In this document: positions 1 through 5,771 of the stretch, one piece after another | Layout: each line of letters opens with the position of its first letter | Position numbering within the stretch: position 1 is the stretch's first letter | DNA from: Verrucomicrobiales bacterium | GTDB lineage: Bacteria; Verrucomicrobiota; Verrucomicrobiia; Limisphaerales; SXQI01 | Assembly: GCA_005793025.1 (NCBI GenBank) | Contig: SXQI01000128.1 | Span: forward strand, 1 to 7,888 | Reading direction: 5' to 3' | DNA length: 7,888 nucleotides | Made by a program: the position numbers and the translations under genes | The notes under the pieces: generated by a model | Database searches by the model: none | Told to the model about the DNA's origin: nothing | The model's input: the letters and a program-made list of their open reading frames with translations, nothing else

Positions 1-748
1 ATCATCGCAATTTAAACGATTCGTGAACAAAGCCACAGGGGATCTGATTTCAACCTCTAACCCCTATACGTTCAACATAATCAAGCCCATGGACTTTATC
101 GCCGAGTTTGAACCGCGGGTTTACACGGAAAACTTTGAGAATGGCGAATTTAATGTCCTCTGGAGCAACAACGGTTGGGAGATTCAATCGGGTTACGCAA
201 GCATCGGAACTTCTGCCGCGAAATCCAAAGCCATCACCGACGGTGGAGCGAGTTCCATGACGCTAACCTCGATCACGAAATCAGGGGTTGGTTCATTCGA
301 CTTTTTTGTCAATTCCGAGGAATTCTTCGACAAACTAGAGTTCTTCATTAATGACATCGTTGTCGAGAAATGGTCCGGCCAGAGCATGGGAATCGGTTTC
401 CAAACCTACACCTTCGACGTACCGAGTGGCACGAATAAATTCCGATGGACCTACAGTAAGGATAACGCATTATCCGTTGGTTTGGACGGAGCTGTTGTGG
501 ACGCCATTCAACTTCCAACAGTCACCTTCGATCTCACCTTAGCCGTTGAAATTACGAGTTCGGGCGATTGCGCTCTCAAGGTCAAAGGCCAACCTGCAGG
601 CCGGGTGACTGTCCAATCCTCAACCGATCTTCAAAACTGGACCCCTGCATCAAACCTTGTTAACGACATCAAAGGTAAATCAACGTGGAATGTTCCCTCA
701 GGTTCGCAAAACTCGGCGACCTTCTACCGAGTTCTCCAAACCCATTAA
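1..748 (+). CDS. C-terminal part of a large exported/surface protein (partial)
   Basis: The reading frame is open to the left edge, so the GTG at 23 is probably internal and the true start lies outside the window. In order it shows: (i) a segment 'ISTSNPYTFNI ... DFIAEFEP' that matches the end of an InlB-type bacterial beta-repeat; (ii) about 135 residues, from 'YTENFENGEF' to 'DGAVVDAIQLP', with the look of a beta-sandwich lectin/MAM-like module ('LEFFINDIVVEKWSG', 'FRWTYSKD'); (iii) a C-terminal module with 'VTVQSSTDLQNW' and terminal 'FYRVLQTH', a tail very common on verrucomicrobial secreted proteins. No membrane anchor, catalytic motif or signal peptide lies in the visible part. Function is unknown; adhesion, carbohydrate binding or an enzyme with accessory domains are all possible. 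The domain calls come from memory of family patterns, not from a search. Confidence 0.8.
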   Translation, partial: SSQFKRFVNKATGDLISTSNPYTFNIIKPMDFIAEFEPRVYTENFENGEFNVLWSNNGWEIQSGYASIGTSAAKSKAITDGGASSMTLTSITKSGVGSFDFFVNSEEFFDKLEFFINDIVVEKWSGQSMGIGFQTYTFDVPSGTNKFRWTYSKDNALSVGLDGAVVDAIQLPTVTFDLTLAVEITSSGDCALKVKGQPAGRVTVQSSTDLQNWTPASNLVNDIKGKSTWNVPSGSQNSATFYRVLQTH

Positions 749-761
749 TATCCACGCAATC

Positions 762-798
762 CTGAGATAATCCCTTCCACGGAAGGTTCAGGCCTCAG
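762..798 (+). terminator. Possible two-tier hairpin downstream of the surface-protein gene
   Basis: Fourteen nucleotides after the stop codon, CTGAG (762-766) can pair with CTCAG (794-798). Inside lies a perfect 6-bp inverted repeat, CCTTCC (773-778) and GGAAGG (781-786); the two-base gap means the top would open to a 5-bp stem with a four-base loop. No T-run follows, so it is not a standard intrinsic terminator. It could slow polymerase or protect the 3' end. Confidence 0.3.
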
Positions 799-815
799 AT
801 AGTTCGCAGGAATTA

Positions 816-844
816 TTGACGTCCATCTTCCAACGGGGCAAAGT
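816..844 (+). promoter_or_regulatory. Weak candidate promoter for the tRNA gene
   Basis: TTGACG at 816-821 matches five of six bases of a sigma-70 -35 box. Seventeen bases later CAAAGT (839-844) matches only three of six bases of a -10 box. Transcription would start near 850, about 40 nt upstream of the mature tRNA, and would include the hairpin at 855-881 in the leader. The -10 is poor, so this is a tentative call. Confidence 0.2.
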
Positions 845-854
845 CTCAACCCGC

Positions 855-881
855 ACGATCACGAGCGGCCCCAGTGATCGT
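855..881 (+). other. Perfect 8-bp inverted repeat just upstream of the tRNA
   Basis: ACGATCAC (855-862) and GTGATCGT (874-881) are exact reverse complements around an 11-base GC-rich loop. Only two further Ts follow the stem, so it is a weak intrinsic terminator at best. It ends 10 nt before the tRNA. It may end leftward-gene transcription, form part of the pre-tRNA leader, or be a protein-binding palindrome; the sequence alone does not decide. Confidence 0.4.
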
Positions 882-891
882 TTCACCGTGT

Positions 892-966
<75 letters not shown>

Positions 967-1055
967 TTTTCCCCGCCGTTTGACTCCTCACACTTTTGTC
1001 TTTATCCCGGACTACATCACGTACGAATTGGAGATAGAACTTTTTCTAGTTTTGT

Positions 1056-1085
1056 TTGACACCACAACCTGTAGTGGCATAGGTT
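1056..1085 (+). promoter_or_regulatory. Candidate nrdR operon promoter
   Basis: A perfect -35 hexamer TTGACA lies at 1056-1061, preceded by a T-rich stretch (1041-1057) that could act as an UP-like element. With an 18-bp spacer the -10 would be TAGGTT (1080-1085, three of six matches), placing the start near 1091 and giving a leader of about 29 nt before the nrdR ATG. The palindrome at 1062-1077 fills the spacer. Confidence 0.45.
1062..1077 (+). promoter_or_regulatory. NrdR-box-like palindrome (possible autoregulation)
   Basis: The 16-bp sequence CCACAACCTGTAGTGG is an imperfect palindrome (six of eight base pairs symmetric). Compared by eye with the published NrdR-box consensus acaCwAtATaTwGtgt it agrees at 11 of 16 positions, including the CAC and GTG arms and both W positions. 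It lies between the -35 and the likely -10, a classic repressor site. NrdR boxes usually come in pairs. A second, poor match (8 of 16) starts exactly 31 bp on, at 1093-1108. The operator role is inferred. Confidence 0.4.
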
Positions 1086-1119
1086 CGACAAAACACCGCA
1101 TCCGGCGGTTCTTACTGTT

Positions 1120-1575
1120 ATGCGTTGCTCTAAATGCGACTGTCAGGAAGACAAGGTGATTGATTCGCGCACCTCGCGGGAAGGGGCGACAATTCGGCGA
1201 CGTCGCGAATGTTTGGGCTGCGGACACCGGTACACAACCTATGAGGAGGTTGAACATGAGGGAATTCTGGTTGTCAAAAGGGATGATCGCCGTGAACCGT
1301 TCACAAGAGAAAAGCTGGTCCATAGCCTCCGCGTCGCCTGCCTGAAGCGCCCAGTCAGTCCAAAAGCGATTGAGGACTTGGTGGATAACATTATTGATGC
1401 GATCGAGGGAAAATATGACCGAGAAGTTCCCTCGATGGCAATCGGGGAGCGCGTGATGGAGGGGTTGCGTGTGTTGGACAAAGTTGCCTACGTTCGATTT
1501 GCCAGCGTGTATCGACGGTTTGAAGAACCTACTGAGTTCGTTCAAGAAATCAGAAAACTGGAGGAAAACAAATGA
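1120..1575 (+). CDS. nrdR: Transcriptional repressor NrdR
   Basis: NrdR is a nucleotide-sensing repressor of ribonucleotide reductase genes: its ATP-cone binds ATP or dATP, which changes oligomeric state and DNA binding. The 151-residue length is typical. The N-terminal zinc ribbon is complete, with Cys3 and Cys6 ('MRCSKC') and Cys31 and Cys34 ('ECLGCGHRYTTYE'), and an Arg-rich stretch 'IRRRRE' between them. The ATP-cone runs from about residue 48 to 138, opening with 'ILVVKRDDRREPFTREKL' and closing with 'VAYVRFASVYRRF', the family hallmark. The ATG at 1120 gives the canonical 'MRC' start although no clear Shine-Dalgarno precedes it. It is first in a three-gene operon, and no ribonucleotide reductase gene lies in the window, so its targets are elsewhere. 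The promoter carries a possible NrdR box. Confidence 0.97.
   Translation: MRCSKCDCQEDKVIDSRTSREGATIRRRRECLGCGHRYTTYEEVEHEGILVVKRDDRREPFTREKLVHSLRVACLKRPVSPKAIEDLVDNIIDAIEGKYDREVPSMAIGERVMEGLRVLDKVAYVRFASVYRRFEEPTEFVQEIRKLEENK
1560..1564 (+). promoter_or_regulatory. Shine-Dalgarno GGAGG for the gene after nrdR
   Basis: GGAGG lies within the last codons of nrdR, 7 nt before the ATG at 1572. That ATG overlaps the nrdR stop as ATGA (1572-1575). This fixes the start and implies translational coupling. Confidence 0.85.
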
Positions 1576-2132
1576 TCCAACTTCACCCTGATTGCCTGAT
1601 TTTTCATACCTCTTCTGGGGATTACTTCCCTTGTTCGGCTGAGACCGTCACTATCGAACTCATCGGCGATTCGGCGAAGGAACTCGACCCCGATGTGGTT
1701 CGCCAAGCCGCGTCGGCTGTGACGTATTATTTTCGGAACGACCTTGGCCGGGACCATGTGACTTTGGAAGAGTTCACAAACGCTCTGGGTTGCACGTTAA
1801 GACAACTTGGCTACGACGTCCTTACAGACTCGGCTCCCGAAGGCCCAACTCCACAAGCCTCGAGTGCTGACTTGGCAATGTTGGCCTATTGCTCTCCCAC
1901 CGGATTCGAACTCGATTTTTTTGCACGATTGAGAACCGAGCTTAAGACTCGGTTGGCTGGTTCCTCGGAGCTTCTCCTGTTCCAAGGATTAAGGGGATGC
2001 GTCAAACAACTCACGGGACGCCAACGGTGGTGCCCTTGCTGCGAACGGAAAAGTGACCAAATCGTGCATTATTTGCGCGATTGCCTCTCGTTTGAGCAAA
2101 AGGAAAAGAGCTGCGGATTAGTGATCCTTTAA
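1572..2132 (+). CDS. Hypothetical protein with a C-terminal Cys cluster, coupled to nrdR
   Basis: I do not recognise a family for this 186-residue protein. It has no signal peptide or membrane segment and should be cytoplasmic. Residues 39-85 look helical ('DPDVVRQAASAVTYYF', then 'VTLEEFTNALGCTLRQLGY'), and a low-complexity linker rich in Pro, Ser and Ala spans about 88-99. A second helical part follows (113-150), then a tight cluster 'WCPCCERK' with Cys154, Cys156 and Cys157, His166 and Cys171, which could bind zinc or another metal. The start is certain: ATGA overlap with nrdR and a GGAGG at good spacing. The downstream HIT gene follows 8 nt after its stop. Coupling to nrdR suggests a link to nucleotide metabolism or nucleotide-dependent regulation, but this is inference only. 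The helical segment 39-80 can be laid against the helical half of the NrdR ATP-cone with one gap, though such a match may be chance. Confidence 0.85.
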   Translation: MIQLHPDCLIFHTSSGDYFPCSAETVTIELIGDSAKELDPDVVRQAASAVTYYFRNDLGRDHVTLEEFTNALGCTLRQLGYDVLTDSAPEGPTPQASSADLAMLAYCSPTGFELDFFARLRTELKTRLAGSSELLLFQGLRGCVKQLTGRQRWCPCCERKSDQIVHYLRDCLSFEQKEKSCGLVIL

Positions 2133-2135
2133 GGA
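2131..2135 (+). promoter_or_regulatory. Shine-Dalgarno AAGGA deciding the HIT gene start
   Basis: AAGGA overlaps the preceding TAA stop (2130-2132). It sits 5 nt before the ATG at 2141 but only 2 nt before an adjacent in-frame GTG at 2138, so the ATG is the better start. Confidence 0.6.
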
Positions 2136-2140
2136 TTGTG

Positions 2141-2485
2141 ATGGGAAAAACTCTTTTTGAACGCTTAATTGCTGGCGAACTCCCCACTGAGATCATTTTT
2201 CAGGACGATTTAGTTTTTGCGTTCCGAGACATCAATCCCAAGGCTCCAGTGCATATTCTAATCGTCCCCAAAAAGGCGATTCCAAGAATTGCCGAATCAA
2301 CTTCAGAAGATCAATCCCTGCTCGGCCACCTGCTCCTCAAAGCAGCACACATTGCAAATTTGGTTGGGTTGGAGAAGAACGGGTATCGTTTGGTGATTAA
2401 CAATGGCCATGACGGAGGAGAAACAGTCCCTCATTTGCACTGTCATATCCTAGGTGGTAGAGCCTTGAGTTGGCCTCCCGGTTAA
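2141..2485 (+). CDS. hinT: HIT-family (HinT/PKCI-like) nucleoside phosphoramidate hydrolase
   Basis: HIT-domain proteins of the HinT branch hydrolyse AMP-linked phosphoramidates, including aminoacyl-adenylate-type products, using a histidine triad. The 114-residue protein is a nearly minimal HINT fold. It shows the N-terminal 'TLFERLIAGELPT', the nucleotide-site segment 'FRDINPKAPVHILIVPK' (about 28-44), the 'NNGHDGGETVPHLHCHILGG' region with His98, His100 and His102, where His100 is the likely nucleophile, and the C-terminal 'WPPG' typical of HINT proteins rather than FHIT or GalT. An in-frame GTG one codon earlier is possible, but ribosome-site spacing favours the ATG. It closes the nrdR operon, and its stop codon shares the TTAA at 2482-2485 with the stop of ispG on the other strand. 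The exact physiological substrate is unknown. Confidence 0.95.
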   Translation: MGKTLFERLIAGELPTEIIFQDDLVFAFRDINPKAPVHILIVPKKAIPRIAESTSEDQSLLGHLLLKAAHIANLVGLEKNGYRLVINNGHDGGETVPHLHCHILGGRALSWPPG

Positions 2486-4254
2486 GCACAAAGGGCTGGA
2501 TCCACCCATTTGCCGTGATCACGAATTAAGGTCACCAATTGCTCAACAGCCTCAGATTCCGGAATATTGAATCTCACCGGCTTTTTGCCGACGTAAAGGT
2601 TGATTTTGTTAGGGGCGCCTCCGACGTAACCAAAGTCTGCATCCGCCATTTCGCCGGGACCATTAACAATACATCCCATGATGGCGATCTTCACTCCTTT
2701 GAGATGCTGAGTCCGTTCTTTAATCCGTGCCGTAACGGATTGTAAATCAAACAAAGTCCGCCCACACGAAGGACAGGCTACATAATCCGTCTTAAATGAT
2801 CGGCAACCCGCAGCCTGTAATATATTGAACGCAAGTCGAAGGGACTGCCCTGCCCCGGGTTCTCCGCGCACGAGAATTGCATCTCCAATGCCATCTGCGA
2901 GGAGCGTGCCTAATACCACTGCAGCCCGAATCAAGGCGACCTGCGGTTCAAAAGGGGGATCTGATAGATTTAGTGTGTCTTTGAGAAGTATTGGGTTCGT
3001 CAACCCTTGCCGGTTGAGTTGTGCCGCTAACAATCGGAAAGCTGCAATCGCTGGGAGCCGAGTGTCATCCTTGACAGTAACGAGCTGAGTTCGGCAACTC
3101 ACAGTGAACGCAGTTTCTGGATCGATCTCTTGGACGTTCAGGTCTTCGTAGACCGCTTCGGGCCGCACATCGTCTTTGGGTCGGATGCGGGGAATCACTT
3201 TGTCCCAAGTCGATCGAGTAACCACCACTCGGATGGTTTGCTCTCCGCCACACAAAACATCCTCGGTTAAATGGATTTCGGTCGAAACTCGGCGCGTATA
3301 ATTGAACGGATCGTAGGATAGGAAAACCCCTTGAACATCTTGATCTCGATGGATCAACGTTGGGATTTGGGTCAGTAATTCATTGCAAACCGAGATCTCG
3401 CGCGGGGAATCCTCAGTTAATGAAACGCGGATGGTCTCGCCGACTCCATCGCAGAGGAGAGACCCTATTCCGATGGCACTTTTAATTCTACCATCCTCAC
3501 CCTCTCCCGCCTCAGTAACACCGAGGTGAACCGGATACTCCCAACCGGAACCTAAGTCATTCAATCGCGCAACCAGCAATCGATAACATTCGATCATCAC
3601 TTTTGGGTTGCTCGATTTCATCGAGAAAACGAAGTTGTGGAAATCGTGTTTTCGAGCGATTCGAGCAAATTCCAACGCGCTTTCAACCATCCCCAGAGGG
3701 CTATCGCCGAAGCGGTTCATGATACGGTCGCTTAGCGAACCGTGGTTGGTGCCGATGCGCATGGCTCGACCCAGCCGTTTGCACTCGAGGACAAGGGGAG
3801 CAAATCGTTGTTCGATTCGAGAAAGTTCAGTGGCGTATTGGTCGTCTGTGTAGTCTTTGACGGCGAATTTTTTCGAATCCGCATAATTCCCCGGGTTGAT
3901 ACGAATCTTCTCAACCCATTTTACAGCCTCCATCGCCGCCTCGGGTTTAAAATGGATATCGGCCACAATGGGGACATAGCAACCGAGATTTCTAAGTTCT
4001 CGGACGATATTCTGGAGATTTGCAGCATCCTTAACCGTTGGTGCGGTGACACGGACAATCTCGCTGCCCACAGCAACGAGATCCAAAGTCTGCTGCACGG
4101 ATGCCGCCGTATCCATCGTGTCGCAGGTGATCATGGACTGCTTGACCACCGGGTGATCCCCACCAATTACGACACCCCCTCGGGCAGGGTCTCCAACGAT
4201 CACCTCTCGAGAGCAACGGCGGTTATACGAAAAAGGCGAAGGCGTATGCTGCAT
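2482..4254 (-). CDS. ispG: (E)-4-hydroxy-3-methylbut-2-enyl-diphosphate synthase, long three-domain form
   Basis: IspG (GcpE) reductively opens the cyclic diphosphate MEcPP to HMBPP, the penultimate step of the MEP isoprenoid pathway, using a [4Fe-4S] cluster. At 590 residues it is far longer than the approximately 370-residue E. coli enzyme and matches the plant/Chlamydiae/Bacteroidetes-type form. The N-terminal TIM barrel runs to about residue 290 ('GGDHPVVKQSM' near 31-41, 'VRVTAPTVKDA', 'RIGTNHGSLSDRIM', 'LGVTEAGEGEDGRIKSA'). An inserted second barrel-like domain covers about 300-485. The C-terminal Fe-S domain carries Cys494 and Cys497 ('ACPSCGRT'), Cys528 and Glu535 ('MGCIVNGPGEM'), which gives all four expected cluster ligands. 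The ATG starts 5 nt after the rseP stop with no clear ribosome site, so translation probably depends on rseP. Its stop lies in the shared TTAA with hinT. Confidence 0.97.
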   Translation of the reverse strand: MQHTPSPFSYNRRCSREVIVGDPARGGVVIGGDHPVVKQSMITCDTMDTAASVQQTLDLVAVGSEIVRVTAPTVKDAANLQNIVRELRNLGCYVPIVADIHFKPEAAMEAVKWVEKIRINPGNYADSKKFAVKDYTDDQYATELSRIEQRFAPLVLECKRLGRAMRIGTNHGSLSDRIMNRFGDSPLGMVESALEFARIARKHDFHNFVFSMKSSNPKVMIECYRLLVARLNDLGSGWEYPVHLGVTEAGEGEDGRIKSAIGIGSLLCDGVGETIRVSLTEDSPREISVCNELLTQIPTLIHRDQDVQGVFLSYDPFNYTRRVSTEIHLTEDVLCGGEQTIRVVVTRSTWDKVIPRIRPKDDVRPEAVYEDLNVQEIDPETAFTVSCRTQLVTVKDDTRLPAIAAFRLLAAQLNRQGLTNPILLKDTLNLSDPPFEPQVALIRAAVVLGTLLADGIGDAILVRGEPGAGQSLRLAFNILQAAGCRSFKTDYVACPSCGRTLFDLQSVTARIKERTQHLKGVKIAIMGCIVNGPGEMADADFGYVGGAPNKINLYVGKKPVRFNIPESEAVEQLVTLIRDHGKWVDPALCA

Positions 4255-4259
4255 TAGAA

Positions 4260-5639
4260 CTACCGATTTGTGGAAACTCCTGAGGGTTCAATATGCGTTT
4301 CTTGGGTAATGAAAGCCTTAAACAACGGAATCCGTTTGATATCGTAAAACGTGACGTAAACCATGAACGAGATCAAGGCTATGGCAAAAACGGTGGTCGC
4401 GTATTCTTGAAATTTGACACTAATACGGCGGCGCGTGATGACCTCAAATAACGACATGGTAATGTGGCCACCATCGAGCACCGGAAGCGGGAACATGTTG
4501 ATCACCGCTAGGTTGATGTTCAAGAGAACCAAAAAACTTAGTGCCAATCGATAATCCGTGTTGACCCATTTGGCGAGCATCGCGAATATCCCGACAGGCC
4601 CACTGAGGTCCTTGGCTCCCACACCCGTTTGTTCATGATGATAGAGGGCACTAAAAGTTTTAATTGTTTTAGAAATTACGTCACTCACCTGATCCCAAGG
4701 CGATGGACCTGGCTTCTGAACCTGATAGACCTCCGCGAGATCCGAAGTTAACGCGACTCCGATAATTCCATCCTTGGTGGTCGGATCCTGTTTCGGCGTG
4801 ATGTTTAGCTTTAGTTTCGCATCGCCCCTTTTGACTTCGATGACGCTCAGTTTCCCGCCGCTCGAGCGGATCAGTTTGATCAATTGCTCTTTGTTCACGA
4901 TCGGAACTCCGGCGAAACCAATGATCAGATCTTTTTCTTGAAGTTTCGCCTCCTCAGCGGCGCTTCCGCTCTTCACTCCCCCTACAACGGGATGATCTCG
5001 AGGTTCCAGATTCAATAATTTGAACCCAAACGTACTGTTTACTTTAGCTTCGAGATTGTAGGTGGTTCGCTGACCATTCCGCTCGATTATCACCGGCAGC
5101 ATATTGGTTCGTGCGAGACCGGTCGCCTCTTGCACTTCCATCCAACCACGAATCGGCCGGCCATCAACTTCGACGATTTTATCACCTGCCACGATTCCCA
5201 GTTTCGCTTCCGTGGAATTCGGTTCTACAAAGCCAATAATGGGAGGATTAACGAGAACTGGAAGACCTGTAAAATAAATCACAATCGCGATGACGAATGC
5301 AAAAACTACATTCATCAGCGGACCTGCCACCGAAACCAGAATCTTGGTCAACGGCGTGATTTCGGGTAATGGTTCCGCTGCGTGTTTCCCCTCGAGTGCT
5401 TCGGAAGTCACCATCTGGGGCAATTTGACAAATCCTCCTGCCGGGATGAGCCGCCATGAGTATTCGACTCCATCGCGGGTCCAGCCGAAGATTTTAGGGC
5501 CGAAACCGATCGCGAAGGCTTCAACCTTCATTCCACGTTTACGAGCCATCCAGAAATGGCCGTATTCATGGACAAAAATAGCGGCACCGAACAGCAACAG
5601 AACCGTGCCAACAACATACAAAAGCGACAAAATACTCAT
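4260..5639 (-). CDS. rseP: RIP metalloprotease RseP (site-2 protease, M50)
   Basis: This integral-membrane zinc protease cuts transmembrane segments of regulators such as anti-sigma factors and can clear signal-peptide remnants. The 459 residues are close to the 450 of E. coli RseP. The first membrane helix (about 4-27) ends in the catalytic HExxH, 'HEYGH', at His24-His28. The second helix is about 98-123 ('SVAGPLMN' motif). Two PDZ domains follow, about 135-200 and 212-283. A third helix lies near 366-384, the third zinc ligand Asp389 is in 'PLPVLDGGH', and a fourth helix is about 412-430. The active site looks intact. It is followed after 5 nt by ispG. In many bacteria rseP lies next to dxr; here the upstream neighbour is instead a histidine kinase. 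No anti-sigma or sigma factor substrate gene is in the window, so its target is unknown. Confidence 0.97.
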   Translation of the reverse strand: MSILSLLYVVGTVLLLFGAAIFVHEYGHFWMARKRGMKVEAFAIGFGPKIFGWTRDGVEYSWRLIPAGGFVKLPQMVTSEALEGKHAAEPLPEITPLTKILVSVAGPLMNVVFAFVIAIVIYFTGLPVLVNPPIIGFVEPNSTEAKLGIVAGDKIVEVDGRPIRGWMEVQEATGLARTNMLPVIIERNGQRTTYNLEAKVNSTFGFKLLNLEPRDHPVVGGVKSGSAAEEAKLQEKDLIIGFAGVPIVNKEQLIKLIRSSGGKLSVIEVKRGDAKLKLNITPKQDPTTKDGIIGVALTSDLAEVYQVQKPGPSPWDQVSDVISKTIKTFSALYHHEQTGVGAKDLSGPVGIFAMLAKWVNTDYRLALSFLVLLNINLAVINMFPLPVLDGGHITMSLFEVITRRRISVKFQEYATTVFAIALISFMVYVTFYDIKRIPLFKAFITQETHIEPSGVSTNR

Positions 5640-5673
5640 GATACCACCGCAGATTTAGCGGAATAATCCTTTG

Positions 5674-5702
5674 AGGATAACCTCGACCCCACAGTCATGC
5701 AA
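5674..5702 (-). promoter_or_regulatory. Candidate promoter for rseP-ispG
   Basis: Read on the minus strand, TTGCAT (5702-5697) is followed after exactly 17 bp by TATCCT (5679-5674; four of six -10 matches). Transcription would begin near 5667, leaving a leader of about 28 nt. A possible ribosome site GGTGG (5648-5644) sits 4 nt before the rseP ATG. The -10 overlaps a small inverted repeat, ATCCT-TTG-AGGAT (5666-5678). The -35 is weak. Confidence 0.35.
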
Positions 5703-5747
5703 ACTCGGATTGGAAGAACCGCAAGAGCTCGTGATTCGACTGCAAGC

Positions 5748-5769
5748 CCAAGCCGAAGCACCCGCTTGG
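5748..5769 (-). terminator. Possible hairpin terminator after the histidine kinase gene
   Basis: Two nucleotides beyond the kinase stop, CCAAGC and GCTTGG form a perfect 6-bp inverted repeat around a 10-base loop. The left arm can also pair, over 7 bp, with GGCTTGG at 5776-5782, which overlaps the end of the gene, so two folds compete. No U-tract follows on the minus strand; it may be a partial stop or a processing site within the operon. Confidence 0.3.
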
Positions 5770-5771
5770 AT

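Noticed and set aside
23..25. GTG as the true start of the first protein
   Set aside because: The frame stays open to the window edge, there is no ribosome site, and the following residues are the end of a repeat domain, so the gene continues upstream.
1095..1109. ACCGC/GCGGT 5-bp hairpin before the nrdR start as a riboswitch or attenuator
   Set aside because: Too small and isolated for a known riboswitch class; at most a minor leader hairpin or part of a degenerate second NrdR box.
1012..1545. 177-codon open frame on the minus strand opposite nrdR
   Set aside because: It is antisense to a clearly recognised nrdR, shows no family motif, and ends up in the nrdR promoter region; a shadow frame.
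2138..2140. GTG as start of the HIT gene
   Set aside because: It is only 2 nt from the AAGGA ribosome site; the adjacent ATG at 2141 has 5 nt and gives the usual HINT N-terminus.
3742..4257. 171-codon open frame on the plus strand opposite the ispG N-terminus
   Set aside because: It lies wholly antisense to the conserved TIM-barrel of ispG and has no recognisable domain.
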